In this document: positions 1 through 10,965 of the stretch, in pieces
Layout: every line of letters starts with the position of its first letter
How positions within the stretch are numbered: position 1 is the first letter of the stretch
NCBI GenBank assembly: GCA_001683735.1
Contig: LUGG01000015.1
Coordinates: 682,001-746,000, forward strand
Reading direction: 5' to 3'
Source: Grifola frondosa
Lineage: Eukaryota; Basidiomycota; Agaricomycetes; Polyporales; Grifolaceae
DNA length: 64,000 bases
The notes under the pieces: model-generated
What the model was told of the DNA's origin: nothing
Database searches by the model: none
The model's input: the letters and a program-made list of their open reading frames with translations, nothing else
Position numbers and translations under genes: made by a program

Positions 1-1045
1 CATTGTGCAAGTAATCAAGCCCAAAAATGATTTCTTTTGTAATATGCTTCGCGAGCGTGAGTGGCAGACAGTTGTTGCGAGAGCGCGAGCAAAAGAGATG
101 ACCGACTCGCCATCAGATCTGTTACAAGGCAGAGATGGGGTGGCCAAGTGCACATCTGTGATAAAATGGTCAGACATGTGGGAACATGTGGATATCCGCG
201 ATGAGATGGATCAGCATCGCGGATGTGTTCCAAGTATTCCGTATGTATATCAGAAGATACTGTCCCAAGAGCTCCAATCATTACAAAGTCAGATAGCCGC
301 AGTACCAGCATATTGAATCGAATACGTACTTGTCAAAGCCTTTAGAGCACAATATGTGTTGGGCCTTATGAATCGGCATCAGCATCATTTGGACACCACG
401 GTCGATGATAACATACTTGTCCATGTCCTCTACCATCCAAACATTCGAATACATCCCCACCCCAGCTTTCTTTTAACAACATAAACGAAAGCCGAGTACC
501 TCGCCAATCGACGCGGAATAGAACACATCCCTGCAGCACCACCTCCGCTAACCTCTTCTGATGGCACAGCAGCAGTAGCTACGTTGGATGGTAAGATAGG
601 CGTGCGCGTGTTAATCGGCAAAACGAGACAAGACTGCAACGACACGGTTTAGAGGGGGAAGCCACGACTCTATCATGAGACTGAGGGTGCAAAGCGTTTC
701 AGGACGGTGAACAATCACACTTTTGCGCTCACTTCGACCATCATACAACGTGACTTCAAGTGAATTTAACTTCTTTGCACGCCAGAAACTCGCTAAATAT
801 CCGGTTCACCACGGGCGCCGAGCAGTAACCCCCCAAAATTCGCATAGCACCCGTTTTCGCAGGATATTTCGAGCCAATGTGCATTCTCCACATCAGCTTG
901 CCGCTTTTCACACTTTCACACTTTTTATTTGATGTGTGTTCTCCGAGACATCAGATGATCGAAATACAAAGAATAGTACATTGTTCGTAGATAAGAAAGG
1001 AAACGAGTACGACCCACGTTACACTGTAGGAAAGTCCATGAAGAA
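1..1045. other. Unassigned leading segment
   Basis: I see no gene I can support here. Roughly the first 315 bases are open on both strands. Reading the minus strand from about 470 to 360 gives a fairly protein-like stretch (IIDRGVQMMLMPIHKAQH), but I cannot connect it to flanking exons or a known family. It may be the remains of a gene whose other part lies outside the window. Confidence 0.3.
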
Positions 1046-1049
1046 CGCT

Positions 1050-3762
1050 TCAGCCAACGATAATTCTGCGTAGCAAATTTATGAACCCGACATCCTTCTT
1101 CAATGTTGTCGCCACTGAGATGCAGTCATCGGGCCCTTCCGTCCTTTTCGAAATCAGCGCGCAGCGCCGAAACCAGTTTCGGCTTCGGGTGTCCAATATC
1201 CAGCATTCATACCACAAGCCTCCAGGTAGTGCAAGTGGGCCACCACGAAGTCGTCGAGACTTGCCTACCCTGACCTTTAAGTATTTTATTTCAGTTTGAT
1301 TGAATGAAGAAACGGATGTGATTGAATGCCATACCAGTAGCAATTTGTAGACACCGCAGATAAGATCCAATTCATCTGCCTTAAGCTCGTCATCGATACG
1401 ACCTTTGATCGCACGAGACGCATATCGCGGTGACGGACCCATCAAGACTGCCTCGTCACCTACTACCTCCCTGGCCAAACGCCATACGATTCCACCTTTC
1501 AACAGTGCAGCACGAGCGCGTGGGTCTTCAGCGAGAAAGGCTCGACGAGTAGCAACATATCCGACATAATCCACATGATCTGGATTATAGCCATGCGGGC
1601 GGAAACCAAGACCCTTGCTGAGCGTCGGAACTGATGCGTAGGGCGGATGCAAGGGGACCCGAGTGCTGAAAGCAATCCCCTGTCAAGTAATTGTCGTGCA
1701 ACATCACGACGATTGGGACCCCACTGCCGTCGCAGACATTCCAATGCAACCGCCGCATCGGAAACCATAATTTCCCAGCTCACGTCGAACACACGTCCCT
1801 GGGCAGGCTGAATCAAATAATACCGCTGCGTATTAACCTCCAGCACTTCCACAAGCAGCCTACTCCTTTCTGTCACTGACCGAAGATTCGCAATGTTATC
1901 GTTATGTAGATCATGTAGAGGCGATAACTCCCCACTAAGAGTGAACGAAAGGAAATCCCCAGCGGCCATCATCATATGCTCCGACTGAAGATCAGATGCA
2001 CAGCGGGAGATAATCCGCTTGAGAATGTGCCAGGCATACCGCGGAAACGGCAGCGTGATTGGAGAGATGTACCATGGAGAATAGACAAAACCGTAGCGAA
2101 ACTGTAGGAGATCAAGAATGCCAGAAGTTTCTTCGACGACGTCGTCCCCAAGTGAATCGGAGCTTGTAAAAAGACCGAGCGCGGGAGTCGGAACGGGTGC
2201 GGGTAGAGGGGTGGGTGCGGGTGCGGGCGCCGGAGTCGAAGCGGGAGTCGGAGTGGGGGTTGGAACGGGCGTGGGCAGAGGAGTGGGCGCGGGGGTTGGA
2301 ATGGGCGCGGGCAGAGGAGTGGGCACGGGGGTTGGATCGGGCGCGGGCAGAGGAGCGGGCGTGGGCAGAGGAGCGGGCGCGGGCAGAGGAGCGGGCGCGG
2401 GCAGAGGAGCGGGGTCCAACTCAGGTGTCATCGGGAGTATCATACCAACATCAACATCAAGATCATCTTCATCATCATCGTCAAAACCACCAGCGCGGAG
2501 CGGGGGTTTGTTCGCCTTGTTGAACTCTGGCGAGCTGTCCCACTCATTAAAGAAGGAGTCGTATCTCATCTCGCCCAAATCAAACATCGATTGAAAATCA
2601 GTGCGACTGACGTCAAAGCGTGTCATGATCGTGCGAATGAAATTGTGTTGGTCGTCCTGCTCCCAAGTAAAAATCTTTGTTGCGGACTTTCAGCCTGCTG
2701 TAGGGCCAGTTGCATTAGCGAGCTCTCTTTGATGACGTGCTTGTTGTTCCTGCCAAGTCTCCCGGCACTCTCGTTGAGAACGGATGTGCGCTCGACGCGC
2801 AAAGAAGGCCGTCATCGTCTCACCAGGGATCTGACCGGTGATACGATCGGGCTGAGGCAGAGGTTGGGTAACAGGAGGAACGACATTCGAAGGCCAGGGC
2901 TGCGCAATAGAAGGGACGGGAATGAGACGAGGCGCATCAAGCGCAAGCAACCGGGAGACGGTGTCGGGCGTGGAGTATAATTCTTGAGGAATCCGCCATC
3001 TTGACGCCACGTAGGAGATCCTTCACGATAGTCGATGAAGATAGGCACTCTGGCATTGATGTAAACTTCTATTTCGCGGATGCAAGGACAGCTCAGAGAG
3101 ACAAAAGCCCCAACACGCTGCGTCGTGCGGAAGTTTCCGACGACGGAATCTATCAATCCTTGCACCCATTGAGGATGGAAGCCACCGTCGTTCATATCTC
3201 GGGCCCACTGGGGATAGTCGGGGAGGATTTCATTCCTCCTGAGTTGGAATGCGATGTAGTAGGAACAGAGGGCCATCATTGGACGGAAGGCATCGCGCGA
3301 TCTCATAATCGCAGCACGAGTGCGACTATCCGTAACATGCACGTCATTGTAACCAAAATGAGACGGAGAAGGGAATCTAGTCATCTCGAGGAAATCCACA
3401 CGCTTCTTGCCAGCGAAAAAGGCGATGGTTGCCTTAAGCGAGTTTTCGAGATCGTTCCAAGACTTTCGTAGATGAGCAGCAAGTTGCCAGTCACTGTGGT
3501 GACGATGCTGAATTCGATCAAGAGGAACACTCTTCCTGAAAACTTCTAGAACACCAAACATTGGACCAGTGAAAAGGAACACCGAACGACCAGCGGGAGC
3601 AAATGGCGCGTATGGGTAACGAGGTGTCGTCCACGTCAACGACGTGAACTCCCAGAGCTCAACCTCTGCATCCTCGAACGACATGTGTCCCGGCGCCGTC
3701 GGTACGGGAGGGAGTTGATTGGCGTTGAAGCCGACATAGATCCTCTGATCGCGCGCAAACAC
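1050..3762 (-). pseudogene. Lineage-specific basidiomycete protein, decayed
   Basis: I recognise the layout of a protein common in Agaricomycetes but of unknown function. In order it has a start MFARDQRIYVGF, a long N-terminal domain (HSDWQLAAHLRKSWNDLE), a charged linker (FFARRAHIRSQRECRETW), then [15 protein letters not shown], a Pro/Ala repeat, and a C-terminal block with [17 protein letters not shown] and GGIVWRLAREVV. A 59-bp intron at about 1275-1333 splices cleanly in frame. The frame is broken three times. A one-base loss near 2991-2997 separates DGG from IPQELY. An in-frame TGA lies at 2690-2692, where the reading otherwise continues into [11 protein letters not shown] one-base loss falls at the C run 1677-1680. 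The lesions argue for a pseudogene, though the two one-base losses could be assembly errors. Repeats of the 158-bp family lie just upstream of the start. Confidence 0.6.
2180..2412 (-). repeat. Coding minisatellite, Pro/Ala/Leu/Thr repeat
   Basis: GC-rich short tandem units (variants of gcgggcagaggagcgg on the plus strand) encode a run of PAPLPAPTP-like repeats inside the decayed gene on the minus strand. The complementary strand also stays open as a Gly/Ala/Arg repeat, which is a by-product. Similar linkers occur in rapidly changing fungal proteins; length variation between strains is expected. Confidence 0.8.
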
Positions 3763-3959
3763 CTTACTGTCGAATGCCGGACTACGAAGTCACTGTCAGG
3801 ATGGAAAATTTGACGAATCAGCGTGTAAATACGCACAGTTCACGAGGAATCATTTCTTCGGAATGTAAGGAAAGGGATTGGGGTGGAAGAAATATACTTC
3901 GGGCAAGTGTAAGTCGTCAACAAAAGGGTGGGAATGACAAGGCAACTCACGGAGGATGC

Positions 3960-4352
3960 GAACGGCAAATTGGCAGCGGGTGACAAGCAAGAGGCACGAT
4001 TGGCAGGTATGTACCAAGCCAAACGGGCGATGACAGTGCGAGGTATGTACCTCAGCACGTCGTCGTCGACGATGAGCGGGAGACGATGAAGATGGGAGAC
4101 GACAGAAACGAAGAGTGCGACTGAGTGAAGCTGTGGGTGACGAGCAAGAGGCGCGATTGGTGAGGTATGTACCAAGCCAAACGGGCGATGACAGTGCGAG
4201 GTATGTACCTCAGCACGTCGTCGTCGACAATGAGCGGGAGACGATGAAGATGGGAGACGACAGAAACGAAGTGTGCGAGGCGTTGGGAGAGGAAGAGACA
4301 CGTGAGAAGGGAAGGCAAGGTAATGAAGTCGGTGAGAGTAGTGAGAGCGAGT
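3960..4352 (+). repeat. 158-bp tandem repeat, array 1
   Basis: There are two copies with a 158-bp step; the motif AGGTATGTACC begins at about 4005 and 4163. Each unit carries two near-palindromic sites about 35 bp apart, one ending in ACCAAGCC and one reading GAGGTATGTACCTC, followed by a GACGATGAGCGGGAGACGATG purine-rich tract. Open frames through this DNA are repeat by-products: they reoccur unchanged in every array and in inverted orientation. Confidence 0.85.
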
Positions 4353-4592
4353 GAGAGTGGGCGGTCGGAGAAAGTTCGGAGGTCGGAGTCGGAGAGGGCT
4401 GGATGCTGTGGATTGGGCGCTTATCAAGTTGTCGGAGTCGGAAAGCGGCCCGGAGAATAGTGACCGCATGTATTTGTGCATGATCGAGTGTGATCGAGTG
4501 TGATCGCGTGATCGCGTGGATTGGAGTCGAGCCTCCGGGCCGCTTTCTGACTCCGCCCTCCGAACTTCCTCCGACCGCTCACTCCACCGTTT
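4352..4592. repeat. Large imperfect inverted repeat (hairpin-forming)
   Basis: About 22 bp at 4432-4453 (core GGAAAGCGGCCCGGA) matches the reverse complement of about 4526-4553 with a single visible mismatch. Outside it, the GGCGGTCGGAGAAAGTTCGG tract near 4360 is again matched in reverse near 4556-4590. Between the arms are short direct repeats of gtgatcgagt and gtgatcgcgt. Related inverted junctions occur at 9300-9440 and 16070-16320, so this looks like the boundary where repeat arrays meet head to head, or the terminus of a mobile element. Confidence 0.6.
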
Positions 4593-4659
4593 GTGATCGC
4601 GTGGAAAGATTAGTGATCGATCCCACAAACATACATAAATATCACCCACGTCTTTCCCT

Positions 4660-4870
4660 TCTCCTCCCCCTTGCTCCTCGTCTTCCGCCTCTTCGTCCCT
4701 ACCGATCATCTCGCATCTGGCTTGAGGTACAAACCTAGCCAGGTGCGTTCTCCTCGTTCTCCTCGTCTTCCGCCTCTTCGTCCCTACCCGTCGTCTCGCG
4801 CCTGCCCTTTGCTCGTCGCTTCCCACCTCTTCGTCCCTACCCGTCGTCGCATTTTTCCACTCGTGCTCTT
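4660..4870 (-). repeat. Reverse-oriented arm of the array family
   Basis: The pyrimidine-rich motif cgtcttccgcctcttcgtcc recurs three times (about 4679, 4766 and 4825 in variant forms), with one GAGGTACAAACC site at about 4725. The same sequence occurs at 10740-10960 and, reverse-complemented, within 7880-7930, 9020-9075 and 15350-15400. It sits immediately upstream of the gene starting at 4886 and may contribute its promoter. Confidence 0.65.
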
Positions 4871-4885
4871 TTCACCTTCGCCGTA

Positions 4886-5984
4886 CGTTCACATGTATCC
4901 AGGCGTACGCGGAGTCGCCATGGAGCCGTCGCCGTCAGATCTGGTCGTACCTTCGGATGATGATGTTGGATTTTCGCTGCACTGGCTGCCCGAGTGGACT
5001 CCTGATGGTTTCCCTGATGATTCCCAGTACTTCATTCAGATGGAGGGTTTACCGCCACAGGTGGACAATCGAGTGAGTCCTACACATGTATTGATGTTGT
5101 CCTCGTTGACCCCTTGTACAGTTCGAGCTGCCTACCTCTGACGCCGTACTATTCCCTGGGGATGTTGCGGCACCAATATTTGCACGCTGGATCTCGCACA
5201 TCGACAGCCCCGAGGTGGTGCGCTGTATACCAGAATTTGGGCGCGCCATCCTCCACGACCTCGCGCGCATATATATATATTTTTGTGAGGGCAATGAAGA
5301 TGATGTGGATTGTTGGATAGAGTTTGTGAGAATGATTCAGGATGCTGCCCAGGCATGTGATCGTCCGATTGCGATTCGCCTGCTGGAAATCGATCGTTGG
5401 GCGCGGGACCATCTCCCGGTATATCTCGTTATATCTGCAGTATATATTATACTGATATTGGTGTTGGCCTGTCAGTACAGGATCTTTTTGCGTTCGTACA
5501 GCGAGCCGAAGGCTGGTACCACCGATATTTAGGCCCGCTGATGAAGCCTGCACCCAGCCTGCATGTCATTCTTGATCATATTTCGGTTTTCTGTCTGTGT
5601 TGTTTGGTTGGAGAGGAAATATGCAGTGGGGGTGCTGCGCGAGCATGAATGATGGAATTGTGTAACATGTATCAAGGACGTGGTGGTTTCCATAGTTCAG
5701 AATATTTGTTCAATTGTCTGATGGAGTCGAGTGTGAATTATATCGTACAGATGAGAATGTACGCAGAAACATGTTTCCGTATATTTATTAATGGTGTTTT
5801 GAAAGCGCACCACACAAACCTGGATCGAATTTGCGTTCGCGAGTGTTCTATCTATCCCACTGATTTATAGAGGAGGACCGCAATGAGATCCCTGCGGAAC
5901 TCGCAGTATTTCTATTGGAAGGCATGCACGATTTACTTGTGGTTCAGGTGGAGCTTCCCGAGCAGGATATATCCTAAGAGAAGC
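4886..5984 (+). CDS. Unrecognised multi-exon protein next to repeat array
   Basis: I do not recognise this family. Exon 1 starts MYPGVRGVAMEPSPSDLVV and ends at MEGLPPQVDN. After an intron the reading continues as FELPTSDAVLFPGDVAAPIF and ARWISHIDSPEVVRCIPEFG to WARDHLP. A 62-bp intron at 5419-5480 then splices to DLFAFVQRAEGWYHRYLGPL. Later exons are less certain: one within 5649-5860 (RGGFHSSEYLFNCLMES) and a last one from about 5871 giving IPAELAVFLLEGMHDLL and a stop at 5984. The protein is acidic, with no membrane segment or signal peptide evident. It lies directly behind a reverse-oriented repeat arm, as the transposase at 16985 lies behind another array, so it could be a second gene of the same mobile element. 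That link is inference. Confidence 0.45.
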
Positions 5985-6017
5985 TGTCAACAACCCTGGC
6001 ATCTTTGATTCACAGCT

Positions 6018-6660
6018 CTATCTACTCGAGACTGCCGGGACGCTTGTGTCGCTACCATGATGAACCAGATGCCTCGGTCGAGCGATAGTTGCCTTCCGGC
6101 TCTCGAGTATTCTTGCAAGTACACTGTTCTGTGCAGGTGCTCTTGTCCCCATCGCAGATCCAGGGAAAATGCGGCTAGAGGTGAACATATTATTATGAAT
6201 CCCTAATTTCACCAACGAAATGACATTACCGGTTCCACCATACCAGAAGTGCATCTATTTCTTCCTTCTCTTCAGTGCCGGTGAGGAGCTCCATAACACT
6301 GTTGTGAATCTTTCGGAGTCGGTCACAGTATCCGTCCTAGAAAACATCGCCGAAGATGACAGCACAAATCGAACCTAGTATACATGAGAATATCATAAGC
6401 CCCATACGAAGAGCACGTACTTGTGTAGCAATGTAGGCAATTGATGCGGGGGTCATCTTCGTCATGCCATGAATACGAGCATTGCCGGACCTTGTAGCCT
6501 TTGTTTCGTCCTCAACGGAGCTAGGAGAAGCGAAGACATGTTTGTAGGCCTGTACAACTCAAGAAGCTTAGCAAGGCGATTGGAATTAATGCTGCAACTC
6601 GCCTTCACCAACAGCATGCTTCGCAACAGTCCAACCCAAGGTTCTTCTGAGCATATCCTT
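6018..6660 (-). pseudogene. DUF6698-like protein, broken
   Basis: The minus strand gives, through small introns, EEPWVGLLRSMLL, then AYKHVFASPSSVEDETKATR, SGNARIHGMTKMTPASIAYI, VRFVLSSSAMFSRTDTVTDS, ELLTGTEEKEEIDALLVWWN and RRIFPGSAMGTRAPAQNS. This series resembles the DUF6698 family, which is abundant near transposons in Agaricomycetes and has no known activity. Introns at about 6360-6405 and 6177-6230 fit. One base is missing near 6304-6309, between DSERF and HNSVMELL, so the present frame reads out. The amino-terminal part is not recognisable beyond 6660, where an inverted duplicated block begins. It could be a one-lesion gene or a real relic. Confidence 0.55.
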
Positions 6661-6663
6661 CAA

Positions 6664-7005
6664 TGATCTGGGCCACGCGTCGCATGCCTCCAGCGAATCT
6701 GCTGTGTTTTTGGACGGATACATGGCAATTTGGTGCCAACATGATATTCATATGTACATATATACTTTGAACCGGTCAGAACGGCTAGTCTATGCGACAA
6801 CGAATCGTACAGCCCACTCGACAAGATCACGGACACTGGATACTACGGTATGTTTCAATTGTAACGTTCAGGACATTTAGGATGCGTTCTTGAGCTGGTG
6901 AGATACCTTAGTATGCTACCTTAGAGAAGAAATTTTGATGTACCTGCACGAGCATCCGATAATGCTCTCCACAGGGTCTGGACCCCGAGGGAAGGAAGGA
7001 GCGGC
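6664..7005 (+). repeat. Left copy of ~340-bp inverted duplication
   Basis: From gatctgggccacgcgtcgca to the ggaccccgagggaaggaagg tract, this block is repeated in inverted orientation at 10966-11305 with only scattered differences. Read 5'->3', the block gives WD40-like sequence (for example MAIW after a GTG-like turn), suggesting that it derives from a WD40 gene whose other piece lies at 9458-9715. The two copies bracket about 4 kb of tandem arrays. Confidence 0.75.
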
Positions 7006-7279
7006 TGCTTCATGTTGTGGAACAATGCCTCAAGCACAGTGGGGTCAGCTGGATACGTAAATACGTGGTAAAACCTACAAGGTTTATGCTCGTTGCCGGC
7101 ACCTTAGGGATATGATAACGGCGTAGACGAAAGAGCGCGAAGAGCGGCAAACGGCTCTCGTGGTATGTACGAGAGAAGCGTCGAGAGCGCGGAGTCCGTG
7201 ATGCAGACGTATCTACCGCTGTACCACTTAGAGTTTTGAAGCTACAGCAAGAATGACAAAGGCACGAGCGATGAGGACG

Positions 7280-9300
7280 CATGCCCCCACGACAACTCTC
7301 GCAGTATGTACCGCAGAGAGTGTGCTCGCAGGCTCTCATGTGTCGTTAGGATGTCATGAATGCTCTGACAACAACTCAGTGGTGAGCGGTCGCAAGGGCG
7401 AGACGACGAGCACGCGCGGGACAACGGGAGACGACGAGGAGAAGGGTTTCAGCGACGAGCAAGTGTACCTGGCAAGGTTTGTACCTCAAGCCAAACGGGC
7501 GAAGACTGTGCGAGGTATGTACCTCAGCACGTCGTCGACGAGGATGGGCGGGAGACGATGACGATGGGAGATGACAGAAACGAAGTGTGCGAGGCGTTGG
7601 GAGAGGAAGAGACGCGTGAGAAGGGAAGGCAAGGTAATGAAGTCGGTGAGAGTAGCGAGAGCGAGTGAGAGTGAGCGGTCGGAGGAGTCTCGCGGTATGT
7701 ACCGCAAAGTGCATGCCTCAGAGGCTCCGAGATGCCATTAACGCGGGTGCGACGATGAGCGGGAACGAATAAAAAGCAAAGACGAAGAGGAGGATGGCGT
7801 GGATACGACTCAGCGACAAGCAGAACCAGCCACAACGTGAGGACTCTGTGATACCTCGATAAGTCACGACGTGTGAGACGGAGAGCAAGGGCGAGACGAC
7901 GGGTAGGGACGAAAAGGCAGGAGACGACGACGGGCGAGACGAAGAAGCCGATGACGAGGAGGAGAAGGAATCCAGCGACGAGCAAGCGCACCTGGCGAGG
8001 TATGTACCTCAAGCCAGATACGCCGACGACTGTGTGGGGTATGTACCTGGGCAAGTCAGACGGCGAGCACGCGCGAGACAACGGGAGACGACGAGGAGAA
8101 GGGTTTCAGCAACGAGCAAGTGTACCTGGCGAGGTTTGTACCTCAAGCCAAACGGGGGAAGAGTGTGCGAAATGTATGGACCTCAGCACATTGTCGACGA
8201 GGATGAGCGGGAGACGATGAAGATGGGAGACGACAGAAACAAAGAGTGCGACTGAGCGAAGCTGTGGGTGACGAGCAAGAGACGCGATTGGTGAGGTATG
8301 TACCAAGCCAAACGGGCGATGACAGTGCGAGGTATGTACCTCAGCACGTCGTCGTCGACGATGAGCGGGAGACGATGAAGATGGGAGACGACAGAAACGA
8401 AGAGTGCGACTGAGCGAAGCTGTGGGTGACGAGCAAGAGACGCGATTGGTGAGGTATGTACCAAGCCAAACGGGCGATGACAGTGCGAGGTATGTACCTC
8501 AGCACGTCGTCGTCGACGATGAGCGGGAGACGATGAAGATGGGAGACGACAGAAACGAAGAGTGCGACTGAGCGAAGCTGTGGGTGACGAGCAAGAGACG
8601 CGATTGGTGAGGTATGTACCAAGCCAAACGGGCGATGACAGTGCGAGGTATGTACCTCAGCACGTCGTCGACGAGGATGGGCGGGAGACGATGACGATGG
8701 GAGACGACAGAAACGAAGTGTGCGAGGCGTTGGGAGAGGAAGAGACGCGTGAGAAGGGAAGGCAAGGTAATGAAGTCGGTGAGAGTAGCGAGAGCGAGTG
8801 AGAGTGAGCGGTCGGAGGAGTCTCGCGGTATGTACCGCAAAGTGCATGCCTCAGAGGCTCCGAGATGCCATTAACGCGGGCGCGACGATGAGCGGGAACG
8901 AATAAAAAGCAAAGACGAAGAGGAGGATGGCGTGGATACGACTCAGCGACAAGCAGAACCAGCCACAACGTGAGGACTCTGTGATACCTCGATAAGTCAC
9001 GACGTGTGAGACGGAGAGCAAGGGCGAGACGACGGGTAGGGACGAAGAGGCGGGAGACGACGACGGGCAGAGACGAAGAAGCCGATGATGAGGAGGAGAA
9101 GGAACCCAGCGACGAGCAAGCGCACCTGGCGAGGTATGTACCTCAAGCCAGATACGCCGACGACTGTGCGAGGTATGTACCTCGGCAAGTCAGACGACGA
9201 GCACGCGCGAGACAACGGGAGACGACGAGGAAGAGACGATGAGCACGAACGAAAAGACGATGAGCAGGAGTGGGGCGACTCGTGAGAGCGTGTGTTTGTG
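7280..9300 (+). repeat. 158-bp tandem repeat, array 2 with ~1.13-kb superunits
   Basis: Three perfectly phased 158-bp units run at about 8294, 8452 and 8610. A larger unit of about 1134 bp (markers: ATGCCATTAACGCGGG at 7732 and 8866) is duplicated in tandem; part of it recurs at 15140-15560. The sites GAGGTATGTACCTC and GCGGTATGTACCGC are scattered through it at roughly 36-bp and 80-120-bp spacings. Long open frames on both strands (RYIPRTVIARLAWYIP-like repeats) are by-products. No promoter or conserved protein domain is visible. Confidence 0.85.
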
Positions 9301-9455
9301 CATGTTTTGATGTGTGTGATCGCGTGATCGGGCGATCACGCGGATTGGGTTCGAGCCTCCGGGCCGGTTGATGAGCGCCCAATCCGCAGCATCCAGCCCG
9401 CTCGACCTCCGAACTTTCTCCGACCGCCCACTCTCACTTGCTCTCGCTACTCTCA
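9295..9455. repeat. Array junction with inverted repeats
   Basis: The segment contains the short palindrome gtgatcgggcgatcac, then the motif gcctccgggccggttgatga and a tract (ctccgaactttctccgaccg) that is the reverse complement of array 1's downstream flank. The same junction occurs at 16070-16230. It marks the place where array orientation flips. Confidence 0.6.
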
Positions 9456-9457
9456 CG

Positions 9458-9715
9458 GCGTGGCCCAGATCATGCAGCTCACGGGTCCGCGCATACCTTG
9501 AATCGGTTGGGGGATTACGAGCTGATCTTGGGTGTGGACATCCCACAGTTTCATTCCGTCGGATCCTGTGGAATTATAGGTTTCATGTGCTCAAAAAATA
9601 AAGTACAACGTACCTCCACTGGCGAGGATTGTGCCGTCGGGTGAGAAGGCCGCACAGTGGATGGCGTCGGTGTGACCTTTCATTCGCCCAGCAAATGAAT
9701 AGCGATTCGTGGAAT
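9458..9715 (-). pseudogene. WD40-repeat gene fragment
   Basis: The minus strand reads GRMKGHTDAIHCAAFSPDG, TILASGG, an intron of about 45 bp, then SDGMKLWDVHTQDQLVIPQP and RGPVSCMIWA. This is one WD40 blade with the usual GH...SPDG...LWD signature, in the style of multi-WD40 proteins common in Agaricomycetes. It stops at the array boundary near 9458. Matching WD40-like debris is in the inverted duplicates at 6664 and 10966. No start codon or full propeller is present, so this is a fragment, probably broken by insertion of the array. Confidence 0.6.
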
Positions 9716-10000
9716 GCCAGGATCGGTTCAAGATTGGTAAATACATCGTTGATAGGGTTGGCTCTTCGGAGGTTCTTTTAAGGAATTATACTAATTATTG
9801 TACTCGTTTAGGCTTAGCGTCGGTCAGAATCCCTACAACAATATCGTCGCTATCCATCGTTACAAGGTTACGCTCGCCTTTTTGTAAAATCGTCCGCATA
9901 TTGTTTACCACAGACAATTGTCGCTGTAGAGTAATAATCCGAACTTAGCATCGTCTCCAATCATCAAACACCCCACATCCCTCGTCATCCCGTCTATGCT
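9716..10000. other. Intergenic, no feature seen
   Basis: No reading frame, repeat or RNA gene that I can support. It contains the presumed promoter of the gene starting at 10001. Confidence 0.4.
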
Positions 10001-10581
10001 ATGGTCAACAGTCGGACGTACATCTTCCCTGGACATGAGGTGAGATATTACGTTGACCTACGTGTCTCTAATTCTGAGTCAAAGTACAGACGTCCGGAAT
10101 GCATCTGAGGAGTCGATTGTATTCTACGAAAAAAGCCAGGCCCGCTCAAGTAGAGATATTCACACGATGTTCAGGATCGTCCCGATATCCAGTCGTAGAG
10201 AGTGTCTTTGATGACACTCTCGTACAGCCGTACATTCACGATTGTGTGGTCGATGTGAGAGAGGGCCGCCGTTTATTCCGTTTTCGTGTATTCTTCAAGC
10301 GACACTGTCATCTCGAATACAATCAGTCCTTACGCGGCTTGCGGTCGCCAGCCATTTCTAATTTTCGGGGCGATCTCGTAGTCATGAGGATTGGAATTCG
10401 AAAGGAGTTTATACATATGCGGGGCGGTGATAGAATTATAGCGGATTTCCTTGTGCGTAGGTTAGTAGTTTTTGTAGCCATGTTGCACTCTGCTCAAATG
10501 ATTATTAGGTTTACACCTAGGGTCCAGTGTCGAAAGCGAGGGGCTCTTCCTACTCATTTATCGTTCATCAAGTTGTGTTGA
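10001..10581 (+). CDS. Lineage-specific protein of unknown function
   Basis: Three exons splice cleanly. MVNSRTYIFPGHE is followed by an intron at 10040-10089. Next comes a central exon (TSGMHLRSRLYSTKKARPAQ ... FRGDLVVMRIG ... NMRGGDRIIADFLVR in approximate form), an intron at 10461-10508, and a tail FTPRVQCRKRGALPTHLSFI ending at 10581. The ending GDLVVMRIG...MRGGD..ADFLVRRF resembles a short basidiomycete-only family that I have seen beside transposon-rich regions; no function is known. It has no membrane segment. The frame is undamaged and splice phases agree, so it is probably expressed or recently active. Confidence 0.55.
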
Positions 10582-10689
10582 AGTTGCATCTGTATACCTT
10601 CCCCCAGTCGAGTATTTGTTGTACATGCGTATCCAATTTATGATTCATTCAATTCGAGCTACTGGGGGACCACTAATTAGGGTAGCAAG

Positions 10690-10750
10690 ATGACGAAAGG
10701 CGCTGAGCAGAACTAGTCCGTTGCAAAGCTCGCGATACAATCAGGCCGTG
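10690..10750. repeat. Dispersed repeat (copies at ~12347 and ~12470)
   Basis: The tract gaaaggcgctgagcagaac followed by ccgttgcaaagctcgcgata and caattaggccgtgt occurs here and at 12347-12410, with a shorter diverged copy at about 12465-12510. The tract attcgagctactgggggacc near 10649 also reappears near 11385. These look like pieces of one dispersed element. Confidence 0.6.
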
Positions 10751-10965
10751 TCCCTACCCGTCATCTCCCGCTTGGCTTGAGGTACAAACCTCGCCAGACG
10801 CGTTCTTCTCGTCCTCGTCGCCTTCCGCCTCTTCGTCCCTTCCCGTCGTCTCCTGACTGGCTTGAGGTACAAACCTCACCAGGTACACTTGCTCGTCGCT
10901 GAAACCCTTCTCCTCGTCGTCTCCCGTTGTCCCACGCGTGCTCGTCGTCTCGCCCGTGCGACCGC
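10740..10965 (-). repeat. Reverse-oriented array segment
   Basis: It contains two GCTTGAGGTACAAACCTC sites (about 10776 and 10860) and the tract ctcgtcgctgaaacccttct, equal to the reverse complement of 7400-7490 and 8060-8140. It abuts the right copy of the inverted duplication. Confidence 0.75.

Noticed and set aside
2118..2594. Plus-strand Gly/Ala/Val-rich frame
   Set aside because: Mirror image of the Pro/Ala coding repeat on the minus strand; the minus strand continues into recognisable conserved sequence.
2690..2692. TGA as selenocysteine codon
   Set aside because: Fungal genomes of this type lack selenocysteine insertion; no supporting element is visible. A nonsense mutation is simpler.
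7376..9382. Many long open frames on both strands with shared peptide repeats
   Set aside because: They are by-products of tandem repeats: the same peptides appear in several frames and in inverted copies, with no start context, splice logic or conserved domain.
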